From Pedobacter ghigonis (GTDB lineage Bacteria; Bacteroidota; Bacteroidia; Sphingobacteriales; Sphingobacteriaceae): a stretch of DNA of 64,000 bases. The notes under the pieces are model-generated. The model saw only the letters and a program-made list of their open reading frames with translations. It did not search any database and had not been told where the DNA came from. Shown piece by piece: positions 35,892-45,375 of the stretch. The stretch spans positions 1 to 64,000 of the forward strand of contig NZ_CAESCM010000018.1 in the NCBI RefSeq assembly GCF_903166585.1. The letters are read 5' to 3'. A program made the position numbers and the translations under genes. Position 1 is the first letter of the stretch; every line of letters begins with the position of its first letter.

Positions 35892-36635
35892 TTAAAGCTC
35901 CTTTAACAGGTGCCTGCGCTGGCGGCTAACCGGGATGGACATTTTGTTGTCCATAATGAGATAACCGCCATCTGCTTTTTTGAAGGAATCGATATGATTA
36001 CTATTGATGAGCCAGGATTGATGAACGCGTAGAAAACCATAAGGATCAAGGATCTGTTCATATTCGGAAATGGATCTTGAAACAACAACCGGACGGCTTT
36101 CTCCCTTTAGATAAAAACTGGTGTAGCTGTTATCGGCCGAACAGCAGACGATATCCTCGATGAGGACGTAACGGATTTCATGCTGATCGGCAAGGGCGAT
36201 GCGTTTCTGTGTATGCAGCCGCTGGTTTTGGTAGGACTGCAACAGCATGACAATTTGCTCAGACTGCGAGTGCTTAAGCTGGCCTACTTTATGCACTGCC
36301 GAAATCAGCTCTTCGGGTTTTACCGGCTTTAGCAGATAATCTGTAGCAGAAAACTTAATGGCCTGAATGCCATATTCATCATGGGCGGTAACGAAGATGA
36401 TGTGTGCCCGGTTTTCGGGCAATTGTTTCAAGAGGTCAAAGCCCGATTCTTGCTGCATTTTGATATCCAGAAAGAGGATGTCCACCTGGTGGAGCTTTAA
36501 GAAATCGTGAGCATTAGCTACTGTATTGGCACTCCCTGCAATGGTGAGGTGTGGGCAATACAGGGACAGATGTCCCGAGAGCGATGCTACGGCACCAGAT
36601 TCATCATCTACAATATAGCAGCTAAGCTTATTCAT
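35892..36635 (-). CDS. LytTR-family response regulator
   Basis: A 247-aa two-component regulator: a receiver domain (1-120) with the phospho-acceptor Asp in DILFLDIKMQ and the conserved Lys in LLKPVKPEE, then a LytTR DNA-binding domain (about 145-245; RVHQSWLINSNHID). It overlaps the kinase stop by one base, so the pair is translated together. LytTR regulators in Bacteroidetes often control envelope or carbohydrate genes; the targets here are unknown. Confidence 0.9.
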   Translation of the reverse strand: MNKLSCYIVDDESGAVASLSGHLSLYCPHLTIAGSANTVANAHDFLKLHQVDILFLDIKMQQESGFDLLKQLPENRAHIIFVTAHDEYGIQAIKFSATDYLLKPVKPEELISAVHKVGQLKHSQSEQIVMLLQSYQNQRLHTQKRIALADQHEIRYVLIEDIVCCSADNSYTSFYLKGESRPVVVSRSISEYEQILDPYGFLRVHQSWLINSNHIDSFKKADGGYLIMDNKMSIPVSRQRRHLLKEL

Positions 36636-38389
36636 TACAGCCAGTTTTGAAATGTAAAAGTAGTTATTGTTCCTGTTCCAGCCTGATATTTTACCTCCAT
36701 CTGAATGGGCAGGGATTCGAGTTTTTCGTTGTAAACAGCAATGCGTTTTCTAATCAGCGATAATCCGTGACCTTCAATCGCTGCTGTATGTTCCCAGCTG
36801 TTATTTCCATTATCCGAGGCTTCGACAATGAGTGAAGTACCTGAAGAAAAGATCCTGATGGAAATACAGGGAGAACCAGGCTGTTTTCCAAAGGCATGCC
36901 GGATACTGTTTTCCAGCACGGGTTGTAAAATCAGTGGGGGAAAATCGATGAGTGGGGCTGAAAGATCAGGGGATACATCAATGGAATACGAAAAAGCTAT
37001 TCTTTCCTGCTCCAGACGCAGGTAATCTTCTTCCATTTTGATTTCTTCCTGCAGGGAGATAAACTCCTTCTTTCCATTATCCATTACATCACGCATAAAA
37101 GCAGCAACATTGCCAATATAGGTACTTGCTTTCCTCGGATTGTTACTATTGATTGTACCCTGAATGGAATTTAGTGAGTTGAATAGAAAATGGGGGTTCA
37201 GCTGCCCACTTAAAAGCGCCAGGCGCGCTTCGGTATCTTCAGCTTTGCGTTTTAATGCGGCTAGTTTTCTTTTGCTGCGCCTGTTCCAAAGATAGAAGGC
37301 TACACCACCTGTCAGCAGTAAAACCATACTGATCAATGCAACCTTTCCCCAGGGGATTTGAAAAGGGCTTTGTTTTACTTTTACTGTTATTTGATGTACC
37401 GTTTCGGGCTGACTTTTATAGCGTAAAAAAATATTCCGTTTAGTTCCTGCAGGGAGATCATTTTCCAGAACAATATATACCGTGTTTTCGGGGCCGATGG
37501 ACTGGACCGAATGCCAGGAGCCGAGTTTGTTTTCAAAAGCATATTGCAGCTCTTCATTTTTGCCCAATGTACCAAACCTTAAAATACCCAGTGTTCCGTA
37601 ATCCTTTTCAAAGGTATTCTGTTCCGTTCCTTTGTAAACTTTGGGTACTCCTGATCCATAATTCAGGATGTGCTGAAGATTGGTGCTAAGCGCTTCACCC
37701 TCCAGCGGCAGCTGGTAAAAAATAAAATTATTGGCCTTATCTTCCGGTCTGATAACCATAATCGTTTTTATCACCTTTCTGCTTGCTATATTCCTGACCA
37801 TCAGTTCAAGGGTATCGCCAATAGCTAAGCTGAAATTTCCGGCAAAGAACGTTGGATACCGGCTTTTAGTAACCGAGTCATCAGCAAGGTTTTTACTCCC
37901 CAGAAAAACATGGTCTTTATTTTGCTTCAAATCAGCAAGGGGTGTCCAGTCTTTAATAACCGTGTGACGCTGGATTGCAGAAAATTCCAGCTTGTTATAA
38001 TCTTCCCCTTGAAATTTTCGGTAAAGCTGTGTCCTTTTACCGTTTTTCATCATAAAATTTGGGAGAAAGGTGATTCCGATAAACCGGTTTGAAATCAGCT
38101 GTATCGAAGTATTCTCACTGCTCAGGTAGGCGTTTTTGATCTTGCTCAGGTTGGTGTAAAACCGCCTGGGAGTATGTTCTGATCCGGTTAGGATATAACT
38201 AAATACTGGTTCGGCACTAAGAGCAAATTCGACACCACAGGTATCGCACACCTTTCCAGCTACTTTCTTTTTAACCTCCACGTTCGAAAAACCGCTCGCC
38301 TGATCCTGTTTTCGGGCAGGTTGTTGTTGGGCAAAACCTAATTTAAAGGCGGTGCCCAGGAGCAGGGTAAGGAGGATTCTTTTAAACAT
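36635..38389 (-). CDS. LytS-type sensor histidine kinase
   Basis: A sensor kinase paired with the LytTR regulator. I chose the internal ATG at 38389 because it gives a clean signal peptide (MFKRILLTLLLGTAFKLGFA) and avoids overlapping the next gene; the longer frame up to 38623 lacks protein character at its start. The product is 584 aa: an extracytoplasmic sensor region with a CDTC pair near the start, one membrane helix (ISMVLLLTGGVAFYLW), a short coiled coil, then the His_kinase domain with the phospho-His in LNPHFLFNSLNS (near residue 400) and a HATPase domain. Signal unknown. Confidence 0.85.
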   Translation of the reverse strand: MFKRILLTLLLGTAFKLGFAQQQPARKQDQASGFSNVEVKKKVAGKVCDTCGVEFALSAEPVFSYILTGSEHTPRRFYTNLSKIKNAYLSSENTSIQLISNRFIGITFLPNFMMKNGKRTQLYRKFQGEDYNKLEFSAIQRHTVIKDWTPLADLKQNKDHVFLGSKNLADDSVTKSRYPTFFAGNFSLAIGDTLELMVRNIASRKVIKTIMVIRPEDKANNFIFYQLPLEGEALSTNLQHILNYGSGVPKVYKGTEQNTFEKDYGTLGILRFGTLGKNEELQYAFENKLGSWHSVQSIGPENTVYIVLENDLPAGTKRNIFLRYKSQPETVHQITVKVKQSPFQIPWGKVALISMVLLLTGGVAFYLWNRRSKRKLAALKRKAEDTEARLALLSGQLNPHFLFNSLNSIQGTINSNNPRKASTYIGNVAAFMRDVMDNGKKEFISLQEEIKMEEDYLRLEQERIAFSYSIDVSPDLSAPLIDFPPLILQPVLENSIRHAFGKQPGSPCISIRIFSSGTSLIVEASDNGNNSWEHTAAIEGHGLSLIRKRIAVYNEKLESLPIQMEVKYQAGTGTITTFTFQNWL

Positions 38390-38522
38390 TTGGTCTGTTT
38401 TGCACTTATTTCTGGATGTGGTTTCGTTTGTAGGTTCTTTGGAGTACGAAAACGCGGTCAAGATCGGAAAAAACGCTAATTTATATTTCAAAAACATATT
38501 AAAAAATGTTGGGAATGATTGG

Positions 38523-39707
38523 TTAATATTGGTTTGTGCTGGTGGCGAGTGGTTTGGGAGGAATAGATAGGGCAGCACTGATGGCTTGCTCCAGTTTGGC
38601 TTCCGTGTCTGGTGCTTCGCCAATTTCTACCAGTTTTATCCTGCCGTCTCTACCGATAATGATGGTAGTGGGAAAGGCGTAGAGTTTATAACTATTGGTC
38701 ATGTTTTCAGGCTTGAAAAACTGGCGATAGCTGATGCCTCTGGCTGAGAGAAAATCCTGTATCTGCGTGGCAGAAGTGTCGACCATGTTGATGCCTATTA
38801 CTTCAAGCCCCTGTGCTTTGAATTTATTCTTTAGATGCTGGATTTTGGGCATTAAAATCCTACAAGGCATACAGGAAAGGTACCAGAAATCAAATAGTAC
38901 TACTTTTCCTTTCAAGGCCGGAAGGATGGTCTTTTCGCCTGTGCTTAATTCAGTAGCCGAAAAAGCAGGAGCCAACCTATCGGTACCGATGGTTTCAATG
39001 CTGTTTTTTTTAACCTCCATTTCAATTAGCCCTTTCAGAAAAGTTTCAGGATCGAAGCTGCGCTTTTTTCCGGTGTTGATTTTCGCAGTGAAATCATAGA
39101 TATCAATCGCCACTTTTCCATTTTCCAGTCTTTTAGAGTACATCATCCGTCTTAAAGGGAGCATCGTTTTCTTATCAATCCAATAGCGATTGAAATAGGC
39201 GAGGCTCTGGATTTCTGTAGTCCTGTAATCAGGCTTTTTAACAATATCAATGACAAAAAAAGCGCTGTTTTTTGTTTCTAAGCAGAATTTAAGCGCGGCT
39301 ACATCTTTAGTGAATGTAGGGCGGTTTTGTCCAACGAGATTATAAATACTAAAAGAGGCCAACTCATGGCTGTTCCATTTAATGGTGTAGGATGTTTGGC
39401 TGGAGGAAGCAGGGCTTTTTTTGTACAGGGTGTCTCTGCGGATAAGCCAGGCAGAACGCTCACCAAAGCGGATATGCCAGAAAACATCCTTTTCTATTTC
39501 TCCCTCCAGCGTGGATTGGGTAACAGTTATGGGGCAGCCTTCGCGGATCATGGTGTCTTGTTTTTCCAGTTTGTAGGAGATATAATCCATAGCTTCAAGC
39601 CTGTCGTAGGCTTTTTGAAGAACAGCGAGAGCAGTGGAATCGATAGACTGGGTCCAGCCGCAGGAAGCCGCAAGGACGAGCGAAAATGAAAGTGTAATTC
39701 TTTTCAT
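38523..39707 (-). CDS. TlpA-family thiol-disulfide protein
   Basis: A periplasmic thioredoxin-fold protein. I chose the ATG at 39707, which gives the signal peptide MKRITLSFSLVLAASCGWTQ; 394 aa in all. Residues 30-240 form an N-terminal domain seen in Bacteroidetes TlpA relatives. The C-terminal thioredoxin domain has the active site FWYLSCMPCRILMPKI (CMPC) and the cis-proline region YAFPTTIIIGRDG. It would reduce or shuffle disulfides in exported proteins. It is the likely upstream neighbour, not an operon member, of the kinase gene (133-bp gap). Confidence 0.85.
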   Translation of the reverse strand: MKRITLSFSLVLAASCGWTQSIDSTALAVLQKAYDRLEAMDYISYKLEKQDTMIREGCPITVTQSTLEGEIEKDVFWHIRFGERSAWLIRRDTLYKKSPASSSQTSYTIKWNSHELASFSIYNLVGQNRPTFTKDVAALKFCLETKNSAFFVIDIVKKPDYRTTEIQSLAYFNRYWIDKKTMLPLRRMMYSKRLENGKVAIDIYDFTAKINTGKKRSFDPETFLKGLIEMEVKKNSIETIGTDRLAPAFSATELSTGEKTILPALKGKVVLFDFWYLSCMPCRILMPKIQHLKNKFKAQGLEVIGINMVDTSATQIQDFLSARGISYRQFFKPENMTNSYKLYAFPTTIIIGRDGRIKLVEIGEAPDTEAKLEQAISAALSIPPKPLATSTNQY

Positions 39708-40142
39708 CGTGTTTGTTTTGATCAAAAATGAAAAGGATTTACACGGCTTTATCATCAATAACTGAATCCGGTATGACTTCGTTTGAATTTGGTAAATTTT
39801 GGGGGGAGCAGAAACGGATGCTGTGTTTAGAAGGTGTATTGCCCCGCTAACCGGCGTTTCTCAGTTCTCTCTTTCTGATCGAATCTTTTTGATTCTGCAA
39901 AAAAAAATAATGGCTGCTGGGAATATGTCTTTTTTTGTTAAGGATCTTGTTGTAAGTAGTTTGAATGGTTTTTGATATTGGCGGCCGGGATTTGGACGAG
40001 TAAGTGCATCTAAATTGAGCTTAACAAGCTAGATAAAACTAATGTTTTAATTGTAATTATCAGAATACAATTAGTTAAGCAACATTTTGTTTTTTTGCTT
40101 TATAATTTTTTGGGATATTCGATTGTTAATGGCAACTGTAAA
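39708..40142. other. Intergenic region with no recognised feature
   Basis: About 435 bp between divergent genes. It is AT-rich and presumably holds both promoters, but I see no clear gene, repeat or strong promoter match. Confidence 0.4.
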
Positions 40143-40888
40143 ATGATTAAAATTTTATGCACATTTCTTTTGTTTTTTTTGATCTGTGGATGCCATAATA
40201 TCGATAATAGCTTACTTTTAAGTAAGGCTGACATTGGTAAAGAGGAGGAATTGGACACTTTGGAGTCCTATCCCGCAAGGGATTTATACATTGTTCAGGT
40301 TGTTCGTCACAGGGGATTTGGTGATTTTTCCTCCAATTATGGTGTATTGACACACAGTAGAGGAAGAACAATGTTGTATGAGATGATAGGGACGGGCAAA
40401 TATGGTAAAAGGATTTCCAAAGAGTTTATTGCAGAGGTCGAACCCTATGGTAAAACAAACTGGGGCTGGTTTTACGTTAAAAACGGTAAGCTTTCGGATA
40501 CGCTGCCTGGAATGTCTGAGATCCTTTTGAGGTGGAATCTGAAAAGGGCAAAGGGGAGTTCATTAAAGAAACAAATGGCTATATTAATTTTTATTTAAAT
40601 GGTAAGACCGTAAAGGAAGCTAATTATGGCGATTATGTTATTAAAGATTCGGTTTTGAATTTCTCTGGCATGAAATACGGTTTGTACAAGCTTTATAAAG
40701 GCAGTCTTAAATCAGTGGGGGAAAACGGGAACGATATTTTTAAAAAGAAAGATGGGGTGTTTTTTATCTCACAGCCAGGATATGGGATTATAAATAAATA
40801 TCGGAAAAGTCAGATCTTGGATGCGGTTGATTCTGCTGTACATCTGGGCGGGGAACTAAAAAAAATATGGATAAAACCAGATAATTGA
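40143..40888 (+). pseudogene. Frameshifted lipoprotein of unknown function
   Basis: An ORF starting at 40143 encodes a lipoprotein signal (MIKILCTFLLFFLICGCHN) and about 120 further residues, then leaves frame near 40520. A second frame (open from about 40521 to 40888) continues with protein-like sequence (DPFEVESEKGKGEFIKETNG ... KKIWIKPDN). Adding one base near 40520 (GAGATCC to GAGGATCC) joins them as MSEDPFEVESEKGKGEF, so a 1-bp deletion is likely. The joined product would be about 248 aa. I recognise no family. Whether this is a real mutation or a sequencing error cannot be told. Confidence 0.6.
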
Positions 40889-41008
40889 TCTAATCAAAAA
40901 AATCAATAGCAATACTCCTTTTCTGAATAAACTGATGACACAGTTTGTTTTACATACCTAGTGTATATGAATTTCATATTTAAGCTATTTAGTTTTAACG
41001 GCAATCAG

Positions 41009-41040
41009 TAGGAGGATAGGATTTGTTAACTATCCTCCTA
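41009..41040. terminator. Perfect hairpin, possible bidirectional terminator
   Basis: Stem TAGGAGGATAG / CTATCCTCCTA with a 10-nt loop between the convergent lipoprotein and glycosyltransferase genes. No strong U-tract follows, so termination is inferred from position. Confidence 0.5.
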
Positions 41041-41167
41041 TATGCTAATATTTATTGAATAATTTAGACTTGATGTTCTGACTAGTTTGGATAAACCATG
41101 AGGAATAAATAATCGAGCAACACTTGCAGCGCATCCAATAACATCAAACCTCCCCAGATCTCAACAC

Positions 41168-42706
41168 TCAAAATTTTCTTTGATAATTTTCGAGCCTGAA
41201 TATCAAAATGTATTTACAAATAACACCATTTCGGTATATTGGAACTGATAATGGCGGGGAGCAGTGCGCATAACTCTTTTTAATTTTTTCCAGTTCAGCT
41301 TCATCAAAGAGATTGGATGGGAGTAAATAGTAAGCATCTTCTCCATAACGGGGTTTGTGTTTAATCTGATTGGAAAAAATATATTGGTGTAAATCGCTGG
41401 TATCTCCCATGCCATAAGTTTCCAACTGATTATTGTGACATGCATAAAAATCAAGGTGTGCCGCAGGAAACCATTTAGTAATGATGAGGGTTTTTATCTT
41501 TTTCTTACCGACCTGATTTTCATTTCGATATACTGAATCGATGATTTTACCAGTTTCCCTCCAGCCATAAAGATCGAGGGTGGGGTCTCCTTTGCCAAAG
41601 CTTAGGTTGTCCTTGTTTGAGGAAAAGGTTTCCGGATAGCAATTGATTATTAAGCCCCCAAAAGTTATCACAAGAAAGAAGAAGCCGGCCGATATGCTTA
41701 TCCAAAAACGTGTGCGCGACTTAGACCACTGCTCTAGTTTTAGTGCCGCAAGCGGGATAAGACTGGCGTAAGCAGGGCCCGACCAATGTGGCAGGGTGTC
41801 TCTGAAAAGTGAAAGAAGCATCAGCGTTAACATGAGCGGTAAGGCGCAAAACAATAAGATCTGTTTCTCCTGTTCCTGGATGCGACTCTTATTGTAACCT
41901 GAACTTAAGACCGCAATCCAAACCAGGACGAAGTTGATTGGGTTGTTGTAAAAAATCTCTCCGCTAATCTCCCTTAAAAACGATAAAACATTAATCCCGG
42001 CATGAAAGACGTTTACCCTTGCACTATGATAGCTATAGGTGATAAACCCATGCTGAAAGTTCCAGAGCAATACCGGCAGGAAAAATAAGCAGGCGATTGA
42101 GAAGGCGATATAAATGCCCTTGTAGTACATTAACCTTGGATGTTTGAACAGGATTAATAAAGCCATAGCCAGCAAAAGGAACACACTATGCACCTTACAT
42201 AGTAGGGCTAAACCAACCATCAAACCAAACCAGCACCAAGCTCGAAGGTTTTTTTCTCCGTTAGCTATACTTCTGTTAATTTTTAGCAACAGGAATACCG
42301 CCCCTAACCAGAAAACCATTTGAGGGCTATCCGGAAGGATGAAGGTACCAGCGATAATGCTGCAGTAAAATGAGCTGGAATATAACAGTGCTGCATACCA
42401 ACCTGTACGCTGGTTGTTGACAAACGCACCCAGACGGAAAATTATAAGTGTGCAAACCGATGAAGAAAGGATTGCGCCTAATCTTACTGCTAACTCCTGG
42501 CGCAGGTTGAGGTTTAGCGTAGAGGCCCTGATTAACCAGGCCACAAATGGAGGATGATCAAAATAATTCCATTGCAACTTTAGGGCATAAGTCCAGTAGT
42601 AAACTTCATCATTGCCCAGGTTGATGGATGTGGCCAATACAATTTTGATAATGGCCATAAAAATAAGAAGCAACCAAACCTTTAGCGGAAACCTGGCCTG
42701 CTTCAT
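41168..42706 (-). CDS. GT39-type (ArnT/PMT-like) membrane glycosyltransferase
   Basis: A 512-aa integral membrane protein with about eleven hydrophobic helices. The first periplasmic loop carries the acidic motif LGNDEVYYWTYALKLQWNYF followed by DHPP, typical of lipid-phosphosugar-dependent transferases such as ArnT. These move a sugar from an undecaprenyl carrier to a protein or lipid A. The gene overlaps the PAP2 phosphatase by 4 bp (ATGA type), so the two are translationally coupled. This fits a pair that uses and recycles lipid-linked donors. Acceptor unknown. Confidence 0.82.
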   Translation of the reverse strand: MKQARFPLKVWLLLIFMAIIKIVLATSINLGNDEVYYWTYALKLQWNYFDHPPFVAWLIRASTLNLNLRQELAVRLGAILSSSVCTLIIFRLGAFVNNQRTGWYAALLYSSSFYCSIIAGTFILPDSPQMVFWLGAVFLLLKINRSIANGEKNLRAWCWFGLMVGLALLCKVHSVFLLLAMALLILFKHPRLMYYKGIYIAFSIACLFFLPVLLWNFQHGFITYSYHSARVNVFHAGINVLSFLREISGEIFYNNPINFVLVWIAVLSSGYNKSRIQEQEKQILLFCALPLMLTLMLLSLFRDTLPHWSGPAYASLIPLAALKLEQWSKSRTRFWISISAGFFFLVITFGGLIINCYPETFSSNKDNLSFGKGDPTLDLYGWRETGKIIDSVYRNENQVGKKKIKTLIITKWFPAAHLDFYACHNNQLETYGMGDTSDLHQYIFSNQIKHKPRYGEDAYYLLPSNLFDEAELEKIKKSYAHCSPPLSVPIYRNGVICKYILIFRLENYQRKF

Positions 42707-43377
42707 GGGGTACTCGTTTCAAGTGCTCTTAACCTCTTTAGTCGTTTGATGGCTTTGGCCGGTCGGAAAAGCTTTTGTACATAAACCTGGTTGAAAGCCA
42801 GTAGTGCGCCAAATAATCCTATGATTGCACCAAAGAGTACATCAAGCAGGAAGTGTTGCGCGAGGTAAATACGCGAGTAACCAATTGCTGTGGCCAGCAC
42901 AAGGCAGGGGAGAGAAATCTTTAATTTTTTATGCACAAGCACCAATACTGTTGCCAGCGCAAAGGCCGAAGTTGTATGGCCTGAAGGAAAGGAGTGATGA
43001 TCGTGAAGGTTGATACCGCTTACGAAATTGATATAATCGAGGTGCATTTGTTCCAGGTACAATCTCGGCCGCGGCTGGTCAAATAATTTTTTAACAGTTT
43101 GTGCCAGCAGGCTCGAATAAGCATAGGCAAGCAGTACGGTTATCGCTTTTTTACGTTTTTTCAGTATCAAGAGCACAATACCCAGTAAAATGCACAACAA
43201 TCCATCACCGAGATTGGTTAACAAACTGAAAAATGCGTCTAAAAACGGACTGTGATAACTGTTCAGCATAAAAAAGCAGTCGGTTTTGCTTAGGGAGTAG
43301 CAAACTATGCCCGCCAATAGTAAGATTAGGCTAAGGCCGGTAAAATATAAAGGTAACCGCTTAATCCGCTTGATCAT
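42703..43377 (-). CDS. PAP2-family phosphatase
   Basis: A 224-aa membrane phosphatase with the complete three-part PAP2 signature: KKLFDQPRPR, FPSGHTTSAFA and YSRIYLAQHFLLDVLFG. About five or six helices surround it. Likely substrates are undecaprenyl pyrophosphate or phosphatidic-type lipids in the periplasmic leaflet. It is the first gene of a two-gene operon with the GT39-type transferase (4-bp overlap). Length is normal. Confidence 0.87.
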   Translation of the reverse strand: MIKRIKRLPLYFTGLSLILLLAGIVCYSLSKTDCFFMLNSYHSPFLDAFFSLLTNLGDGLLCILLGIVLLILKKRKKAITVLLAYAYSSLLAQTVKKLFDQPRPRLYLEQMHLDYINFVSGINLHDHHSFPSGHTTSAFALATVLVLVHKKLKISLPCLVLATAIGYSRIYLAQHFLLDVLFGAIIGLFGALLAFNQVYVQKLFRPAKAIKRLKRLRALETSTP

Positions 43378-43493
43378 CTGTTGAAGGTTTTAGGCAAAAT
43401 TACCTTACATAGTTAATCACAACGTTAAGGAAGCGTCATGTTATTGTCATGCGAAATTTATCGAGTAGTTAAAACTCCTTATTCGTAAAATTA

Positions 43494-43532
43494 AAAAAGT
43501 CATCTCCGGGTTAACCCAAAGGATGACTTTTT
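43494..43532 (-). terminator. Terminator downstream of the sulfatase gene
   Basis: An 11-bp perfect stem AAAAAGTCATC / GATGACTTTTT with a 17-nt loop, 24 bp beyond the sulfatase stop. The T-run serves the minus strand; the A-run/T-run symmetry may also serve the plus strand. Confidence 0.8.
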
Positions 43533-43555
43533 GATAAAAATAATACTAATTCATA

Positions 43556-45103
43556 TTAATGCGGTGCTGCCAGTAGCGGTGTAGCAAGGATCTTTCTGGC
43601 TTCGGTATCTTCGTATTTATCAATTTGCTTTTTCAGTTGCCCCATCAAATCGGCAGTAAGCTTTTCATATCCTTTCTTTCCGAAGATGTTGGTGTTTTCG
43701 TTCGGATCTGTTTGCAAATCGTACAACTCCCAGCTGTTTACCCGTGTGTAAAAGCGGATAAGTTTATACCTTTTGGTTTTGATACCAAAGTGTGGCGATA
43801 CCGAATGTTCACCATTTTCGTAATAGTGATAATAAATGGCATCGCGTCCTTTAGTTTTTTTTCCGCTCAGCAGTGGTAAAAACGATTCGCCCTGAATATC
43901 TTTCGGAATAGTTACTCCGGCAGCTTCGAGTATGGTAGGGGCAATGTCCATATTCAATACATAATCGTTTGATTTGGTCCCGGGTTTAACCACGCCCGGG
44001 TAACGCATCACCATAGGCGTTCTAAACGATTCTTCGTAAATCCAGCGCTTATCGAACCAACCATGCTCGCCAAGGTAAAAGCCCTGATCTGAGAGGTAAA
44101 TTACAATGGTATTTTTAGTCAGATTGTGCTTATCGAGGTAATCAAGCGCGCGACCAATGTTTCTGTCGAGCGAGGCTGCCGTACTCAAATAATCGCGCAT
44201 GTAGTGCTGGTATTTCCATTCGGTTAAGGCTTTGCCTGATAAATTACGCGCTTTTAAATCAGCATCGATGGGTTTGTAATAAGCATCAAATTTAGCCCGT
44301 TGATCGGCATTCATCCGGTCAACCGATGGTTCACGTCCGTTTTTGCTATACGATAACATTTTCAGGTCGTAGCTCATTTGCATGGTTTTACTGATGCTCA
44401 TATCCTGTATTTTGGCTGCTTCGCGATTGGTATAGTCATCGTAAAAATTGGCCGGCAAAGGAAAATTAACTTTATCGTACATGCCCATATCGCAGGTATC
44501 GGGTATCCAGGTGCGGTGGGTGGCTTTATGGCCTACAACCAAACAGAAAGGCTTGCTTTGGTCTCTGTCATCTAAATATTTCTCTACCTGATCTTCGATC
44601 ACATTACTGGCGTAACCTGTGATGTGTTCTGTTTTTCCATCCATTCCGATAAAATCAGGATTGTAGTATTGACCTTGTCCGGGTAGGATTTTGTAGTAGT
44701 CAAACCCTTGTGGGGTACTTTCGAGGTGCCATTTACCAATCCATCCGGTTTGATAACCTGCGGCCTGCAGGTCCTTTACAAATTCATTCTGGCTCCCGTC
44801 AAATTTATAGTTTACATTGTCTCTGAAGCCATTTTTATGACTGTACTTTCCGGTTAATATTACTGCTCTGCTTGGGCCACAAATAGAATTGGTTACATAA
44901 GCCTTGTTAAAAACAGCACCTTCTTTAGCTATTCGATCAATATTGGGTGTTTTGGCAATTTTGGCACCGTATGCACCTATGGCCTGGTAGGCATGATCGT
45001 CTGATATAATAATCAGAATGTTGGGCTTTTGCTGGGCCACACTAATATTTAGCTGCAAAACCATAAAGCATAACATACAAAAGATGCGGATAAGTTTTTT
45101 CAT
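43556..45103 (-). CDS. Exported S1-family sulfatase
   Basis: A type I sulfatase that hydrolyses sulfate esters, probably on a sugar such as sulfated N-acetylglucosamine. I chose the ATG at 45103, giving 515 aa with the signal peptide MKKLIRIFCMLCFMVLQLNI. The metal site IIISDDHAYQAIGAYG and the active-site motif SICGPSRAVILTGKYSHKNG are present; its Cys would be converted to formylglycine. Also visible are YLSDQGFYLGEHGW and a C-terminal ELYDLQTDPNE. No anaerobic sulfatase-maturating gene is nearby. It diverges from the GH105 gene, suggesting joint use on a sulfated or acidic polysaccharide. Confidence 0.87.
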   Translation of the reverse strand: MKKLIRIFCMLCFMVLQLNISVAQQKPNILIIISDDHAYQAIGAYGAKIAKTPNIDRIAKEGAVFNKAYVTNSICGPSRAVILTGKYSHKNGFRDNVNYKFDGSQNEFVKDLQAAGYQTGWIGKWHLESTPQGFDYYKILPGQGQYYNPDFIGMDGKTEHITGYASNVIEDQVEKYLDDRDQSKPFCLVVGHKATHRTWIPDTCDMGMYDKVNFPLPANFYDDYTNREAAKIQDMSISKTMQMSYDLKMLSYSKNGREPSVDRMNADQRAKFDAYYKPIDADLKARNLSGKALTEWKYQHYMRDYLSTAASLDRNIGRALDYLDKHNLTKNTIVIYLSDQGFYLGEHGWFDKRWIYEESFRTPMVMRYPGVVKPGTKSNDYVLNMDIAPTILEAAGVTIPKDIQGESFLPLLSGKKTKGRDAIYYHYYENGEHSVSPHFGIKTKRYKLIRFYTRVNSWELYDLQTDPNENTNIFGKKGYEKLTADLMGQLKKQIDKYEDTEARKILATPLLAAPH

Positions 45104-45256
45104 TTTTTGGTTAGTAGAAATTTTGGTTTGAAGTGTTAAAGTTAATACTTGTTCAAAGGTATTCAACCGCTTATCTAAATTGATACACGATTAAAAAGGG
45201 GGCAATTAAGGCTATAACGCATAGTTTTTTATGCTTAATATCTTCCACGGGCTTAA

Positions 45257-45268
45257 ACAAACGTTTGT
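45257..45268. promoter_or_regulatory. Palindromic operator candidate
   Basis: ACAAACGTTTGT is a perfect 12-bp palindrome in the 272-bp divergent promoter region between the sulfatase and GH105 genes, about 108 bp before the GH105 ATG. Such AACGTT-centred palindromes are common for LacI-type regulators; no such gene is in the window. Confidence 0.4.
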
Positions 45269-45375
45269 GCAGGTTTTGTTTATCCGGGTAAATAAATTAC
45301 TTCATATTTTAGAAGAAACATAGCCAATAACTTTTTTAGCAACAACAAAACCCAATATATTCAATAACACAATTT

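Noticed and set aside
36635..38623. Longer kinase start at 38623
   Set aside because: It would overlap the TlpA-family gene and place the signal peptide 78 residues inside the protein.
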